Assembly (NCBI GenBank): GCA_964605705.1
Contig: CAZSDW010000011.1
Location: forward strand, 19,636 to 83,635
Length of the DNA stretch: 64,000 nt
Direction: 5' to 3'
DNA from: CAZSDW01 sp964605705
Lineage (GTDB): Bacteria; Fidelibacterota; UBA2242
Shown here: piece after piece, positions 52,151 through 61,443 of the stretch
Position numbering within the stretch: position 1 is the stretch's first letter
Layout: each line of letters starts with the position of its first letter
Made by a program: the position numbers and the translations under genes
The notes under the pieces: model-generated
What the model was told of the DNA's origin: nothing
Databases searched by the model: none
Seen by the model: the letters and a program-made list of their open reading frames with translations, nothing else

Positions 52151-53257
52151 ATGACCAAAAAGGCATCTGATAATTCCCGGACATCATTCCGAATTCTCCA
52201 TCGGGATACACTCCTAATCCTTGAGGGCCAAATCTCTATTCAAACGATTCCGGACTTGCAGAAAGACCTGAAGCAAATCCATCTCGATTCGATCACGACT
52301 ATCGATCTTTCCGGTATCGATTCCATTGACAGCGCCGGCGTGGCTTTTCTGGAAGAGTTGACGGTGCAAACCAATTCAACCGCGAAATTTCAAAAAGCAA
52401 ATGAAAATGTCCAGAGAGCTCTTAATATTTTTTCTTCCAAAAAAAACCGAAAACCCGAACAGTCACAGGAAATCAATTTCTTTGAGTCCATCGGAAATTC
52501 TGTTTTCAGTTTCGGGGATGCTGTCATGAATTTTCTATTTCTGACATCGGAAATAGTATTGTGGTCTTTCTATGGTATTTTTCGTACAAGTGGTCGGCGG
52601 AAAGGGTCGGTTATCCAGCAAAGTTTTCTGATTGGCAGCAATGCCATCGGGATTATCGCGTTGCTTTCTTTTGTTCTCGGTCTGATTCTGGCGCTTCAGT
52701 CGGCTGCCCAGCTACGGCAATTCGGCGCCAGCATCTATGTCGCTGATTTGATTGCTATCTCCATGGTCCGGGAAATGGGTCCTATGATGACGGCAATTAT
52801 TATCGCGGGCCGCAGTGGTTCTGCCTTCGCGGCTGAAATTTCAACAATGAAAGTCACGGAAGAGCTGGATGCCCTGCGCATGATGGCAATCAATCCGATC
52901 AGCTATGTTGTTGTTCCGAAATTTCTGGCAATCACGATCTGCATGCCGCTGCTTGTCACGCTGTCAATGATCCTCGGAATTCTGGGCGGATTTGTCATCG
53001 GATTAACCTATCTCGATCTCACCTTTGTATCCTATTTCAATGAAACCATCAGCATTCTCACGGCAGAAGACCTGCTGGTCGGTCTCAGTAAAAGTATCTT
53101 CTTTGCATGGGTTATCGTAATCATTGGCAGTTATTTCGGATTCAAAGCCCAGGGCGGCGCGGAGGGAGTCGGTAAAGTGACAACCTCAGCCGTTGTCGCC
53201 TCTATTTTCGCTGTGATTTTTCTGGATGCGCTGTTCAGTTTAATTTATATGATATAG
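52151..53257 (+). CDS. MlaE-type permease with N-terminal STAS (MlaB-like) domain
   Basis: 368 residues. The first ~95 form a STAS domain (ILEGQISIQTIPDLQKDL, then TIDLSGIDSIDSAGVAFL); the remainder is the MlaE permease with FGASIYVADLIAISMVREMG and MTAIIIAGRSGSAFAAEI, five to six transmembrane segments. In the E. coli Mla system the STAS protein MlaB is separate; fused forms are known in other bacteria. It binds the ATPase encoded next and transfers lipid to or from the MCE ring. Confidence 0.92.
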   Translation: MTKKASDNSRTSFRILHRDTLLILEGQISIQTIPDLQKDLKQIHLDSITTIDLSGIDSIDSAGVAFLEELTVQTNSTAKFQKANENVQRALNIFSSKKNRKPEQSQEINFFESIGNSVFSFGDAVMNFLFLTSEIVLWSFYGIFRTSGRRKGSVIQQSFLIGSNAIGIIALLSFVLGLILALQSAAQLRQFGASIYVADLIAISMVREMGPMMTAIIIAGRSGSAFAAEISTMKVTEELDALRMMAINPISYVVVPKFLAITICMPLLVTLSMILGILGGFVIGLTYLDLTFVSYFNETISILTAEDLLVGLSKSIFFAWVIVIIGSYFGFKAQGGAEGVGKVTTSAVVASIFAVIFLDALFSLIYMI

Positions 53258-53261
53258 TTAA

Positions 53262-54002
53262 ATGCCAAATCCCATTATCCAAATCAGAAACCTGGTAACC
53301 CAATACGGGGACAAAAAGATACTGGATCAAATCAGTCTTGATTTCTTCGAAAACCAGGTAACCGTAATTCTTGGCGGCAGTGGTTGCGGGAAAACAACAT
53401 TGCTGAAAAGCATCATCGGACTTGTAACTCCCGCCGCCGGTAACGTCCGTATTTTCGGTCAGCCCTTTGATGCTGCCGACGAATCCCACTACAACAATAC
53501 CCTGCGCCGGATGGGTGTTCTCTTTCAAAACGGCGCCCTGTTGAATTCAATTTCTATCGCTGAAAATATCGCCATTCCCTTGGAACAGCATACCCGCCTC
53601 GACCACAATTTAATCAATAAAATCGTCATGACCAAGCTTCACATGGTCGGACTGGATCATGCCGCCAGTCTTCTGCCGTCAGAACTATCCGGTGGGATGC
53701 GCAAACGGGCGGCGCTGGCACGGGCGATTGCCTTGGATCCGGAATTGCTTTTTTGCGATGAGCCTTCCGCCGGTTTGGATCCTCTGACCAGCGCTTCTCT
53801 TGACAAACTGCTCCTATCCCTTCGCGATCAGTTAAATATATCGATGGTTGTCGTAACCCATGAGCTGGCAAGTATTCATCGGATCGCAGATCGGGTTATT
53901 TTTCTGGATCAGGGAAAAATATTGTTCAGTGGTTCACTGTCCGAAGCAAAAACCTGCCAAATTCCGGAAGTCGAACTCTTTTTTAAGACTGGCAGTTTCT
54001 GA
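53262..54002 (+). CDS. MlaF-type ABC ATPase of the MCE system
   Basis: 246 residues. Walker A GGSGCGKTT, signature LSGGMRKRAALARA (the GGM-x-K-R form typical of MlaF), Walker B LLFCDEPSAGLDP and H-loop VVTHEL. It energises lipid transfer by the permease 4 bp upstream. Last gene of the MCE operon; 179 bp of apparently empty DNA follows. Confidence 0.93.
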   Translation: MPNPIIQIRNLVTQYGDKKILDQISLDFFENQVTVILGGSGCGKTTLLKSIIGLVTPAAGNVRIFGQPFDAADESHYNNTLRRMGVLFQNGALLNSISIAENIAIPLEQHTRLDHNLINKIVMTKLHMVGLDHAASLLPSELSGGMRKRAALARAIALDPELLFCDEPSAGLDPLTSASLDKLLLSLRDQLNISMVVVTHELASIHRIADRVIFLDQGKILFSGSLSEAKTCQIPEVELFFKTGSF

Positions 54003-54181
54003 AAACATATTACAATTAAAAAAATATCCAATTGTGGTTTTGAGTATGTTTTTATTGAATCAATCTGTCATCCAAATTGGGATGCAAAAACATCACTGAG
54101 ACGAGCTGCAAATTCATTTGATTTAATCAATTTATTTTACGAAAATGACAACACTGGTTTTTTTCTGTCGGAGTTAAACAT

Positions 54182-55669
54182 ATGAAATTACGAATCCAGC
54201 CACGGATGCTCACCGGTTTTGTAGTTATGATTTTCCTGATCATGGCTCTCTGCATTTTTGCCATTTTATATACCAACCGGCTGCAGGAAAATTCGGCGAG
54301 GATCCTGGATGAGAATGTCTATAGCCTCAAGGCTGCCGAAGAGCTGGAAATTGCCCTGCTGGACATGAAGGGTCTGACCGCCTATTTCATTCTTGATGGT
54401 GAACAGAAATGGCTCAACCTTTTTAGCGAAAAGAAAAATTCCTTTGATACCTGGCTGGCAGAAGCCCGTGGCAGAGCGCATACTGCCATGGAAGAAACCC
54501 TCATTGATTCGATCGAAATGCAATTTCAACAATATCTGGAGCATCATGGAAAGGTAGTTCAATACTATCGCCAAAAAAATCCCGGAGAAGCTCACGTACT
54601 GCTGCTTGGAGAAATGCGCGACACCTTTAATCAGATTTATGAAAAATGCGAAGACATTTTAACTGTCAACGAAAGACTTATGTATGAATCCGGCGGCATC
54701 ATGGCTTCCGAGAACCGGATTGTAAACGCCATTATGTACGGTATTGGTATCGCCGGAATTATTCTGGGAATCAGTCTTGGAATCATCCTGGCTCGCAGTA
54801 TCACGCATCCGATCTATAATCTGGTTTTAAAAGTAAAAAGCGCCACCGGGTCTGATTTGATTGAAAAAGTTGACATTTCATCGGAGACCGAGCTGGAACA
54901 TCTCGATAAATATATCCGTGATTTGATCGAAAAAATACAACTGGTCAACCGCGATCTGGAGCGCAGTCAATCCATGTTATTGCGCTCGGAAAAGCTGGCA
55001 GCCCTGGGCAAAGTTGCTTCCGGTCTGGCGCATGAAATCCGCAATCCGTTAACCGCAATCAAGATGCTGATCTATTCAATGCAGAAAGAGGTCAAGAAAA
55101 ATCCTGACACCGAGAAAGATTTTGAGATCATTTTCAGTGAAATTGACCGAATGGAAGGTTTTTTACAGAATTTCCTGGATTTTGCCAGACCCCGAAATCC
55201 CAATTATAGCCAGGTTGATATTGCCGAAACACTACAGCAGACAATTTTATTATTGAACCCGCAAATACGGGAAGCAAATATTCGGTTAAGTACCGATATT
55301 CGAACTGACGATATCAGGATTTTCGCCGATCAGGAACAACTCCGTCAGGTCTTTATCAATATCATTTTAAACGCCATCCAGGCAATGGCAAATGACGGCT
55401 TGCTTGAAATTTCCACCCGGTTACTCTATGATATGGTGGGTTCTCCCACTGATATCCAAATTATTTTTAAAGATACCGGTCCTGGAATTCCAGCGGATAT
55501 TATCGGCTCCATTTTCGATCCGTTCATCACCAATCGAAAGGACGGAACCGGTTTAGGGCTCTCGATTGTGCATCAAATTATCAGCAATCACGGTGGCTGG
55601 ATCGATGCCACAAATAATCCCGAAAAGGGCGCCTGCTTCACCATTAAACTGCCTGTCAGCAAAGGATAA
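54182..55669 (+). CDS. NtrB-like sensor histidine kinase
   Basis: 495 residues. Two transmembrane helices (about 12-32 and 185-205) bracket a helical periplasmic sensor of about 150 residues, followed by HAMP, then HisKA with GLAHEIRNPLTAIKM (His284) and a HATPase domain (NIILNAIQAMAND, DTGPGIP, GTGLGLSIVHQI). It is encoded 3 bp before its response regulator. The signal is unknown; the place between lipid-transport and Tol-Pal genes suggests envelope status. Confidence 0.92.
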   Translation: MKLRIQPRMLTGFVVMIFLIMALCIFAILYTNRLQENSARILDENVYSLKAAEELEIALLDMKGLTAYFILDGEQKWLNLFSEKKNSFDTWLAEARGRAHTAMEETLIDSIEMQFQQYLEHHGKVVQYYRQKNPGEAHVLLLGEMRDTFNQIYEKCEDILTVNERLMYESGGIMASENRIVNAIMYGIGIAGIILGISLGIILARSITHPIYNLVLKVKSATGSDLIEKVDISSETELEHLDKYIRDLIEKIQLVNRDLERSQSMLLRSEKLAALGKVASGLAHEIRNPLTAIKMLIYSMQKEVKKNPDTEKDFEIIFSEIDRMEGFLQNFLDFARPRNPNYSQVDIAETLQQTILLLNPQIREANIRLSTDIRTDDIRIFADQEQLRQVFINIILNAIQAMANDGLLEISTRLLYDMVGSPTDIQIIFKDTGPGIPADIIGSIFDPFITNRKDGTGLGLSIVHQIISNHGGWIDATNNPEKGACFTIKLPVSKG

Positions 55670-55672
55670 ATC

Positions 55673-57082
55673 ATGAATCAGACCATTTTAATTGTCGATG
55701 ATGAGGAGAGTGTCCGGTATTCCTTTAAACGATTCCTCTCGGATCAACCATACCATATCAGCACAGCTTCAACCGGTAAGGATGCCATCCAAAAATTCCA
55801 AACAGGCAAGTATGATCTGGTCATCCTGGATCTACGGTTGCCGGATATATCCGGGCTGGAAGTTTTTCAACAGTTAAAAAACATAGATCCCAGGGTCATC
55901 GCGCTGATCATTACCGCACATGGCACGACTGAAACTGCGATTGAAGCAACCAAGATGGGAGCCTACGATTATATCCTGAAACCTTTTGATATCCAGACGA
56001 TGAAGGCGCTGATCGACGAATCAATCAGCTGCTCACGACTCATGCACACTCAGGTGATGCTGGAAACTGCAACGGAAAAGAAACAGCCCGGTGATCGGAT
56101 GATAGGCAGTGATCCTCTGATGCAGGACCTGTACAAAATGATTGGCAGGGTGACCGGCAGCGACGTCAACATCCTTCTGCGCGGGGAAAGCGGAACGGGT
56201 AAGGAACTTGTAGCCCGGGCGATTTATCAGCACAGCAGTCGGACATGCAAACCATTTATCGCCGTGAACTGTGCCGCGATTCCCGAATCACTGTTGGAAA
56301 GCGAACTCTTTGGTTATGAAAAGGGCGCCTTTACCGGGGCTAATCGGCGCAAGATCGGTAAATTCGAACAGGCAAATAGGGGTACGATATTTCTGGATGA
56401 AATCGGCGACATGACTTTATCGACCCAATCAAAAGTTTTACGGGTTCTGCAGGAGGGGCGTTTTGAACATTTGGGGGGTGAAGAAAGCATTCAGGTCGAT
56501 GTCCGGATCATTGCTGCAACCAACCGGAATCTGGAAAAAGCCATTGAGGAGGGTCGTTTCCGCGAAGATTTATATTATCGGATCAAGGTCGTTACCATGA
56601 CTCTGCCGCCCTTGCGACTGCGATTGAACGATATCCCTGATCTGGCTAATTATTTCGTTCACAAGAATAAAACCGTGATGGGAAAACCGCAAATAAGCTT
56701 AGCTCCAGAAGCCCTCACCGCCATGAATAATTACCACTGGCCGGGTAATGTCCGTGAATTGGAAAACATTATCAAACGTGCAATTGTGCTTTCAAAAAGT
56801 AATGTGATTTCGGCTGACTTGATTATAGAAGAATTCCAGAAAAATGAAAAAACTAACAAGAAACCTGATCATTCCGAATCCTCTGAATTAAATATTCATG
56901 AAAAGATGGAGAAATTCAATGGCTGTCTCTATAAGGAAATCATCTCTGAGACCGAAAAAACACTCTTTACCCAGATTTTAAAACAGACCCACGGGAACCG
57001 TATCCAGGCTGCTCGGATTTTAGGAATTTCCAGAGTGATGCTGCATAAACGGATACAGGAATTGAATATTGTAATAACGTAA
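55673..57082 (+). CDS. NtrC-family sigma-54-dependent response regulator
   Basis: 469 residues. Receiver domain with VDDEE, phosphoacceptor Asp53 (VILDLRLP) and Lys in YILKPF. The AAA+ domain has GESGTGKELVARAI, the sigma-54-contacting loop KGAFTGA and DEIGDM. The C-terminal Fis-type HTH is ILKQTHGNRIQAARILGISR. It activates sigma-54 promoters. Good or partial sigma-54-like sites occur at 57236 and 62458, in front of the tol-pal string and an OmpA-like gene. Confidence 0.95.
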   Translation: MNQTILIVDDEESVRYSFKRFLSDQPYHISTASTGKDAIQKFQTGKYDLVILDLRLPDISGLEVFQQLKNIDPRVIALIITAHGTTETAIEATKMGAYDYILKPFDIQTMKALIDESISCSRLMHTQVMLETATEKKQPGDRMIGSDPLMQDLYKMIGRVTGSDVNILLRGESGTGKELVARAIYQHSSRTCKPFIAVNCAAIPESLLESELFGYEKGAFTGANRRKIGKFEQANRGTIFLDEIGDMTLSTQSKVLRVLQEGRFEHLGGEESIQVDVRIIAATNRNLEKAIEEGRFREDLYYRIKVVTMTLPPLRLRLNDIPDLANYFVHKNKTVMGKPQISLAPEALTAMNNYHWPGNVRELENIIKRAIVLSKSNVISADLIIEEFQKNEKTNKKPDHSESSELNIHEKMEKFNGCLYKEIISETEKTLFTQILKQTHGNRIQAARILGISRVMLHKRIQELNIVIT

Positions 57083-57341
57083 CCAGAGCTTCCCACCTGC
57101 CGGCTATTGCACGGAACAATCGGTTCAACTTCTGTAAACAAAACGAACAACTGTAAATATTTTATACAGCCTGATACTTAACGATAAAACCGTTTAAGTA
57201 GTATTAACATATTAATATTATTAGTGTTATGATAATGGCGTGCTTCTGGCACGGTTTTCGTCATTTCAGATAACTCAGTGAATGCGGATATTTTATATTA
57301 CTATCTTTCAGAATCTTAAGGAAGCCTATGGACACGCCATT
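57083..57341 (+). promoter_or_regulatory. intergenic region carrying the tol-pal leader
   Basis: 259 bp between the NtrC-like regulator and the receiver-like gene. It holds the sigma-54-like element at 57236-57251 and AT-rich DNA upstream of it that could hold activator sites. An ATG at 57282 is in frame with the following gene but has no Shine-Dalgarno. Confidence 0.5.
57236..57251 (+). promoter_or_regulatory. sigma-54-like promoter (-24/-12)
   Basis: TGGCGTGCTTCTGGCA has GG and GC separated by the required ten bases. Against TGGCACG-N4-TTGCA it keeps TGGC, the G of the -24 block and the GC of -12. It lies about 90 bp before the receiver-like gene that heads the tol-pal string and directly after a NtrC-type regulator gene. 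Confidence 0.6.
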
Positions 57342-57713
57342 ATGAAAAATAAACTAATGATTGTTGGCGATGAGCCGGAGATATTTTTTGCACTTAAAAA
57401 AATATTAAAAGGCAAACCTTATCAGATGTGTACTTCATCCCATCCAAATGAAATTTTCCATCTGGTCCCCATCCTTCAACCATCACTGCTGATCCTGGAC
57501 CTGAATCTTTACGGAAGCTTCAATACAGAACTGCTGGTTCAGTTAAAAAAGATTTTTCCCTCTTTACCGATTCTTGTCATGACAACATTCACCAATGTAC
57601 TTACTGAACAATTAATCCTGCATCTGGGCGCCAGCGGGTATATTCGCATGCCATTCGATATTCATGAAATGCTGGTAAAAATCCGGCAATTCTCACAATA
57701 TCCGAATGCCTGA
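57342..57713 (+). CDS. degenerate receiver-domain protein
   Basis: 123 residues from the ATG at 57342. Receiver fold: MIVGDEPEI (first acidic residue replaced by Gly), phosphoacceptor-like Asp in LLILDLNL, Thr in ILVMTTF, but the invariant Lys is Met (YIRMPFD). It has no output domain. Loss of Lys and one Asp argues against normal phosphorylation; it may be a constitutive binding module. It lies 21 bp before tolQ and heads the string. Confidence 0.78.
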   Translation: MKNKLMIVGDEPEIFFALKKILKGKPYQMCTSSHPNEIFHLVPILQPSLLILDLNLYGSFNTELLVQLKKIFPSLPILVMTTFTNVLTEQLILHLGASGYIRMPFDIHEMLVKIRQFSQYPNA

Positions 57714-57734
57714 TTTAACATTACGGAGACCTAA

Positions 57735-58415
57735 ATGGACCTAATCACCCAATATATTATTAAGACAAGCCTTATGGCTCAAATTATTTTGATTGCATTA
57801 CTGATCCTGTCAATCATTTCATGGGCAATTATTTTTGAGAAAACTGCTTTATTTCACCGAATCAAGTGGCAGTCAAAAGGATTTTTGAACTTGTTCCATC
57901 ACTGTGATTCCGCTAAAGATTTAACCGAAAACCATGATAATGTAATATTTTCACCTTACTTCTGTCTCTTTGAGAATGTTTATAAAGAAATGAATCTAGA
58001 TCGAAATATAAACATTTCAGATCTCGGATTACAGCCTGATAATATCAATTCCCCCGAATTCAAAAATACAATCAATACCGTTTTGGAAAGAACCATTACA
58101 GAGGAAATTGCCAAACTGGATCAGCACATGGTACTTCTGGCTACCACTGTCAGCGTCAGTCCGTTTCTGGGATTATTTGGTACGGTCTGGGGTATCATGT
58201 ACGCATTCATGGGAATGGGCATGAAAGGTTCTGCCGATATCACAACAGTTGGTCCCGGAATTGCCGAAGCCCTGATAACGACTCTGGTTGGTCTGGGTGT
58301 AGCAATACCAGCGCTGTTTGCGTACAATATTTTTTCCGGCAAATTGCGTCGGATTGACCGTGATTTGACTCTTTTTTCCATGGATTTACCCCATCAGATT
58401 AGCCTAAAAAGATGA
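57735..58415 (+). CDS. tolQ: TolQ, proton-channel subunit of Tol-Pal
   Basis: 226 residues, three transmembrane segments. TTVSVSPFLGLFGTVWGIMYAFMGM and VGPGIAEALITTLVGLGVAIPA (two core helices) are the conserved MotA/TolQ/ExbB channel. With TolR it harvests the proton gradient to power Tol-Pal during outer-membrane constriction. GGAG precedes the ATG. Confidence 0.94.
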   Translation: MDLITQYIIKTSLMAQIILIALLILSIISWAIIFEKTALFHRIKWQSKGFLNLFHHCDSAKDLTENHDNVIFSPYFCLFENVYKEMNLDRNINISDLGLQPDNINSPEFKNTINTVLERTITEEIAKLDQHMVLLATTVSVSPFLGLFGTVWGIMYAFMGMGMKGSADITTVGPGIAEALITTLVGLGVAIPALFAYNIFSGKLRRIDRDLTLFSMDLPHQISLKR

Positions 58416-58416
58416 T

Positions 58417-58818
58417 ATGAAACGTACAAGTTATCTCACAATATCAGAAATTAATGTCACCAATCTGGTGGATGTCACAATGGTGCTCCTGATTATCTTT
58501 ATGATTACCGCGCCACTGATGCGGACCGGTTTGCAGGTCGAATTGCCTGAATCGAAAATCAATGACCTGAAAAATAAAGAGGGCATTACTGTGACAATTG
58601 CCCGGGACGGAAGTATTTTAGTTGAAAATGAAACTGTCGATCTTCAGCGTATGGGCAATTATCTCACTCACAGATTATCATCGGAAGGCAATCTGTTTGT
58701 TCTGCTGCATGCCGACAAATCGGTTTCTTATGGCAAGGTTATCAGTGTCATGGATCATATCAAGCAAGCCGGTGTCAACAACATCGGTTTAGTCCTCACA
58801 CCGGGGAAAGACACATGA
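58417..58818 (+). CDS. tolR: TolR, proton-channel subunit of Tol-Pal
   Basis: 133 residues. One N-terminal transmembrane helix with the proton-carrying Asp in NLVDVTMVLLIIFMI, then the periplasmic ExbD/TolR domain (VLLHADKSVSYGKVISVMD). It starts one base after the tolQ stop and its end overlaps tolA (ATGA). Confidence 0.93.
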   Translation: MKRTSYLTISEINVTNLVDVTMVLLIIFMITAPLMRTGLQVELPESKINDLKNKEGITVTIARDGSILVENETVDLQRMGNYLTHRLSSEGNLFVLLHADKSVSYGKVISVMDHIKQAGVNNIGLVLTPGKDT

Positions 58819-59489
58819 GAATCGCACTACCGGTTTCAATGATAAGTCATCTTCTGATCCTGTTGATAGGTTTAGCTATTTTGGCAAACCGGCAATATTT
58901 CATTCCAGAAAATCTGGAAATTCTTACGGTCGAGCTGGTTTACCTACCACAATTATCAAATATAGTAAGTACGATTGTACCACCGACTGAATCCAAACCG
59001 ATCCCCAAAATTATTCCGCAGAAGCAGGAACCATCTCCGCCAATTACCCTGAAAAAAGAACCAAGTATCGCTGTAAATAATATCGAACCTATATTAACAC
59101 CAGTCTCGGAAATTCCCGTAACTGTTGCCGAATCGCCGGAAAAACTGGTTCCCACAGCCAGCAACATTCGTACGAACCAGGTAAAAGTCGACATCCAGGA
59201 TTTTGCATTTACTTACTATCTGAATCTCATTCATCAGCGCATTCAGAAGCAGTGGAACCCTTCCTATCAGTCACAGTCCGAAAATTCCATTATCAATGCC
59301 ATTATCGAATTCACCATTTTGAGAGACGGAACGGTAACCAATATTGCGATTGAGAAATCATCTGATCGTTTTCTATTCGATCAGGCTGCCCAGCGGGCAA
59401 TTTATGCCATAGGACAACTACCACCTCTGCCCCAGCAATTTAACAACGATCAGCTGTTCGTCCATATTCAATTCGAAGCCATAAGGTAA
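58815..59489 (+). CDS. tolA: TolA-like protein with TonB C-terminal domain
   Basis: 224 residues. An N-terminal membrane anchor (SHLLILLIGLAILA) precedes a Pro/Glu-rich linker (about 55-115) and a TonB_C-type domain (YLNLIHQRIQKQWNP, ILRDGTVTNIAIEKSS, AIYAIGQLPPLP). The long helical region of E. coli TolA (421 residues) is replaced by a short linker, so it is TonB-like in size. Its position between tolR and tolB supports the TolA role. Confidence 0.85.
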   Translation: MRIALPVSMISHLLILLIGLAILANRQYFIPENLEILTVELVYLPQLSNIVSTIVPPTESKPIPKIIPQKQEPSPPITLKKEPSIAVNNIEPILTPVSEIPVTVAESPEKLVPTASNIRTNQVKVDIQDFAFTYYLNLIHQRIQKQWNPSYQSQSENSIINAIIEFTILRDGTVTNIAIEKSSDRFLFDQAAQRAIYAIGQLPPLPQQFNNDQLFVHIQFEAIR

Positions 59490-59496
59490 AATCAAT

Positions 59497-60798
59497 ATGA
59501 AATCAACTTCGCTGACTATGAACTTATTAATATTATGCCTTGTAACGCTGACAAACAGCTCCGGACAGAATGATGTTTACATGCACATTCAATCCGAAAA
59601 ATACCAGCCAATCTATTTGTATATCAAACCACTGCAGTCAAAAGAACATCCGGCGATAGCCCGGCAGCTCCAGAACTATATCATCGATGATCTGGAAAAA
59701 ACCGGATTCTTTAAAATCATCATCACACCCAATCCGGACAAAATCCAGTTGACTGATTCAGTTTCAGCCACCGATTTCGGAAGCCTTCAAACCATTAGCC
59801 AGGCTTATTTCGAAGGACAATTAAAATGGATCCAGAATTCAGTAACCCTGCACGGAGCCCTTCAGGGCTTACCGGAGCGCTACCTCATATATACTCAAAA
59901 ATATACAGGTCCGCAGACGTCTATTCACTGGATGGCACACCTGTTAGCCGATGACATTGTTCTCCAACTGACCGGACAACCGGGAATTGCCAGCACTCAG
60001 ATTTTGTATATAAATAAATCAAAGAGTCTGGCGTTAATGGATACCGACGGCAACAACATCCGCCAGATAACTAACAATAAATCATTGAACCTGTCGCCCT
60101 GCTGGTCACCGGCAGGAGATAAAATAGCATTTATCAGCTATGTCAAAAACAATCCGGAATTGATCATCCTGAATCTGGAAAATAAAGAGACTACCAGGCT
60201 TTCAAAACTGAAGGCGACTTACAGTTCACCAGCCTGGTCTCCGGACGGAAATAAAATCGCATTTACCCTGATTAAAAACGGCAATTCAGAGATCTATATC
60301 ATGGACAATCAGGGCAACAATTTAAAACAGCTAACCGATAACAGTTCGATTGACACTTCACCGTCATGGTCACCTAATGGACAGGAAATCACATTTACAT
60401 CTGATCGCAGCGGTAGTCCTCAAATCTATATTATGGACAGCAACGGACAGAATGTCCACCGGCTGACCTATGAAACCAGTTACAGCGATTCACCGGTTTG
60501 GTCTCCTAAAGGAGAGCTGATAGCGTTTGTATCTCGTGAAAAAACAGGATTTCAGATTTATTCAATTGATGTTAACGGAGAAAATTTACAGTGCCTAACC
60601 GATGGTCAGGGCAGTAACGAAAATCCATCATGGTCACCGGATGGTTCAAAACTGACATTCGCATCCAACCGGAGTGGTAACTGGAATATTTACATCATCA
60701 ATTCGGATGGAAGTTGCCTGCATCAAATATCCACATCCGGCACAAACACATCTCCGAAATGGTCGCCCCGGCTGAGCCGAGATATTATAAAAGGATAA
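59497..60798 (+). CDS. tolB: TolB, periplasmic beta-propeller of Tol-Pal
   Basis: 433 residues. Signal peptide ends TNSSGQ. The N-terminal TolB domain (about 30-165) precedes repeated propeller blades with the pattern SPxWSPxGxxIxF (about 190-425: LSPCWSPAGDKIAF, SSPAWSPDGNKIAF, TSPSWSPNGQEITF, DSPVWSPKGELIAF and others). It interacts with Pal and TolA in the periplasm. Confidence 0.95.
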   Translation: MKSTSLTMNLLILCLVTLTNSSGQNDVYMHIQSEKYQPIYLYIKPLQSKEHPAIARQLQNYIIDDLEKTGFFKIIITPNPDKIQLTDSVSATDFGSLQTISQAYFEGQLKWIQNSVTLHGALQGLPERYLIYTQKYTGPQTSIHWMAHLLADDIVLQLTGQPGIASTQILYINKSKSLALMDTDGNNIRQITNNKSLNLSPCWSPAGDKIAFISYVKNNPELIILNLENKETTRLSKLKATYSSPAWSPDGNKIAFTLIKNGNSEIYIMDNQGNNLKQLTDNSSIDTSPSWSPNGQEITFTSDRSGSPQIYIMDSNGQNVHRLTYETSYSDSPVWSPKGELIAFVSREKTGFQIYSIDVNGENLQCLTDGQGSNENPSWSPDGSKLTFASNRSGNWNIYIINSDGSCLHQISTSGTNTSPKWSPRLSRDIIKG

Positions 60799-60875
60799 AA
60801 AATCTGATACAATTCAAAACATACAGTAAAAATAGCATGAATACCATTTTAACACATCATCCACGGAGGAACATT

Positions 60876-61403
60876 ATGTATAACAAGCTACCGTTAATAA
60901 TCCTTTTTACGATTTTATTGGGCATGGGAAACTGCAGTAAAAAGGTCGCAGTCCTTCCTGAAACCATCCAGGAAATAGGTCCAACATTATCTGAAATTCC
61001 AGATACCAGAATGAATACATCCGGAATAGTTACCGGAAACAAAACTAATCAGCCCATGAAAACAGCATCCTATCAGTTCCGGGATATTTATTTTGACTAC
61101 GACCGCTATGAATTAAAATCCGAGGCCATCGAGATTCTGTCCGAACACGCCCGCCAACTGAAAAAGAACCAGAATATCAAAGTCCTGATTGAAGGTCATT
61201 GTGATGAATGGGGTACCATAGAATATAATCTGGCACTGGGTGAACGTCGGTCTAATTCAGTGAAAAGTTTCCTTGTCAAATATGGCATCAGCCCGGACCG
61301 ATTATCCACCATCAGTTATGGTAAGGAACGACCACTGGACCCGGAACATAATGCCAGTGCTTGGGCTAAAAACCGACGCGCAGTCCTGGTTATCGGTTCC
61401 TGA
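60876..61403 (+). CDS. pal: Pal, peptidoglycan-associated lipoprotein
   Basis: 175 residues from the ATG at 60876 with GGAGG before it. Lipobox LGMGNC. C-terminal OmpA-like peptidoglycan-binding domain: IYFDYDRYELKSEAIEIL, IEGHCDEWGTIEYNLALGER and a final NRRAVLVI. It links the outer membrane to the wall and to TolB. The EWGT in place of the usual ERGT is a small variation. Confidence 0.95.
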   Translation: MYNKLPLIILFTILLGMGNCSKKVAVLPETIQEIGPTLSEIPDTRMNTSGIVTGNKTNQPMKTASYQFRDIYFDYDRYELKSEAIEILSEHARQLKKNQNIKVLIEGHCDEWGTIEYNLALGERRSNSVKSFLVKYGISPDRLSTISYGKERPLDPEHNASAWAKNRRAVLVIGS

Positions 61404-61443
61404 TGAAACTAAATCCCGCAACACCTCCTTATTACAGGTTTTC

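Noticed and set aside
57247..57262. Second sigma-54-like match TGGCACGGTTTTCGTC
   Set aside because: The -24 block is perfect but the -12 block lacks the GC; the overlapping site at 57236 has the correct GG-N10-GC spacing.
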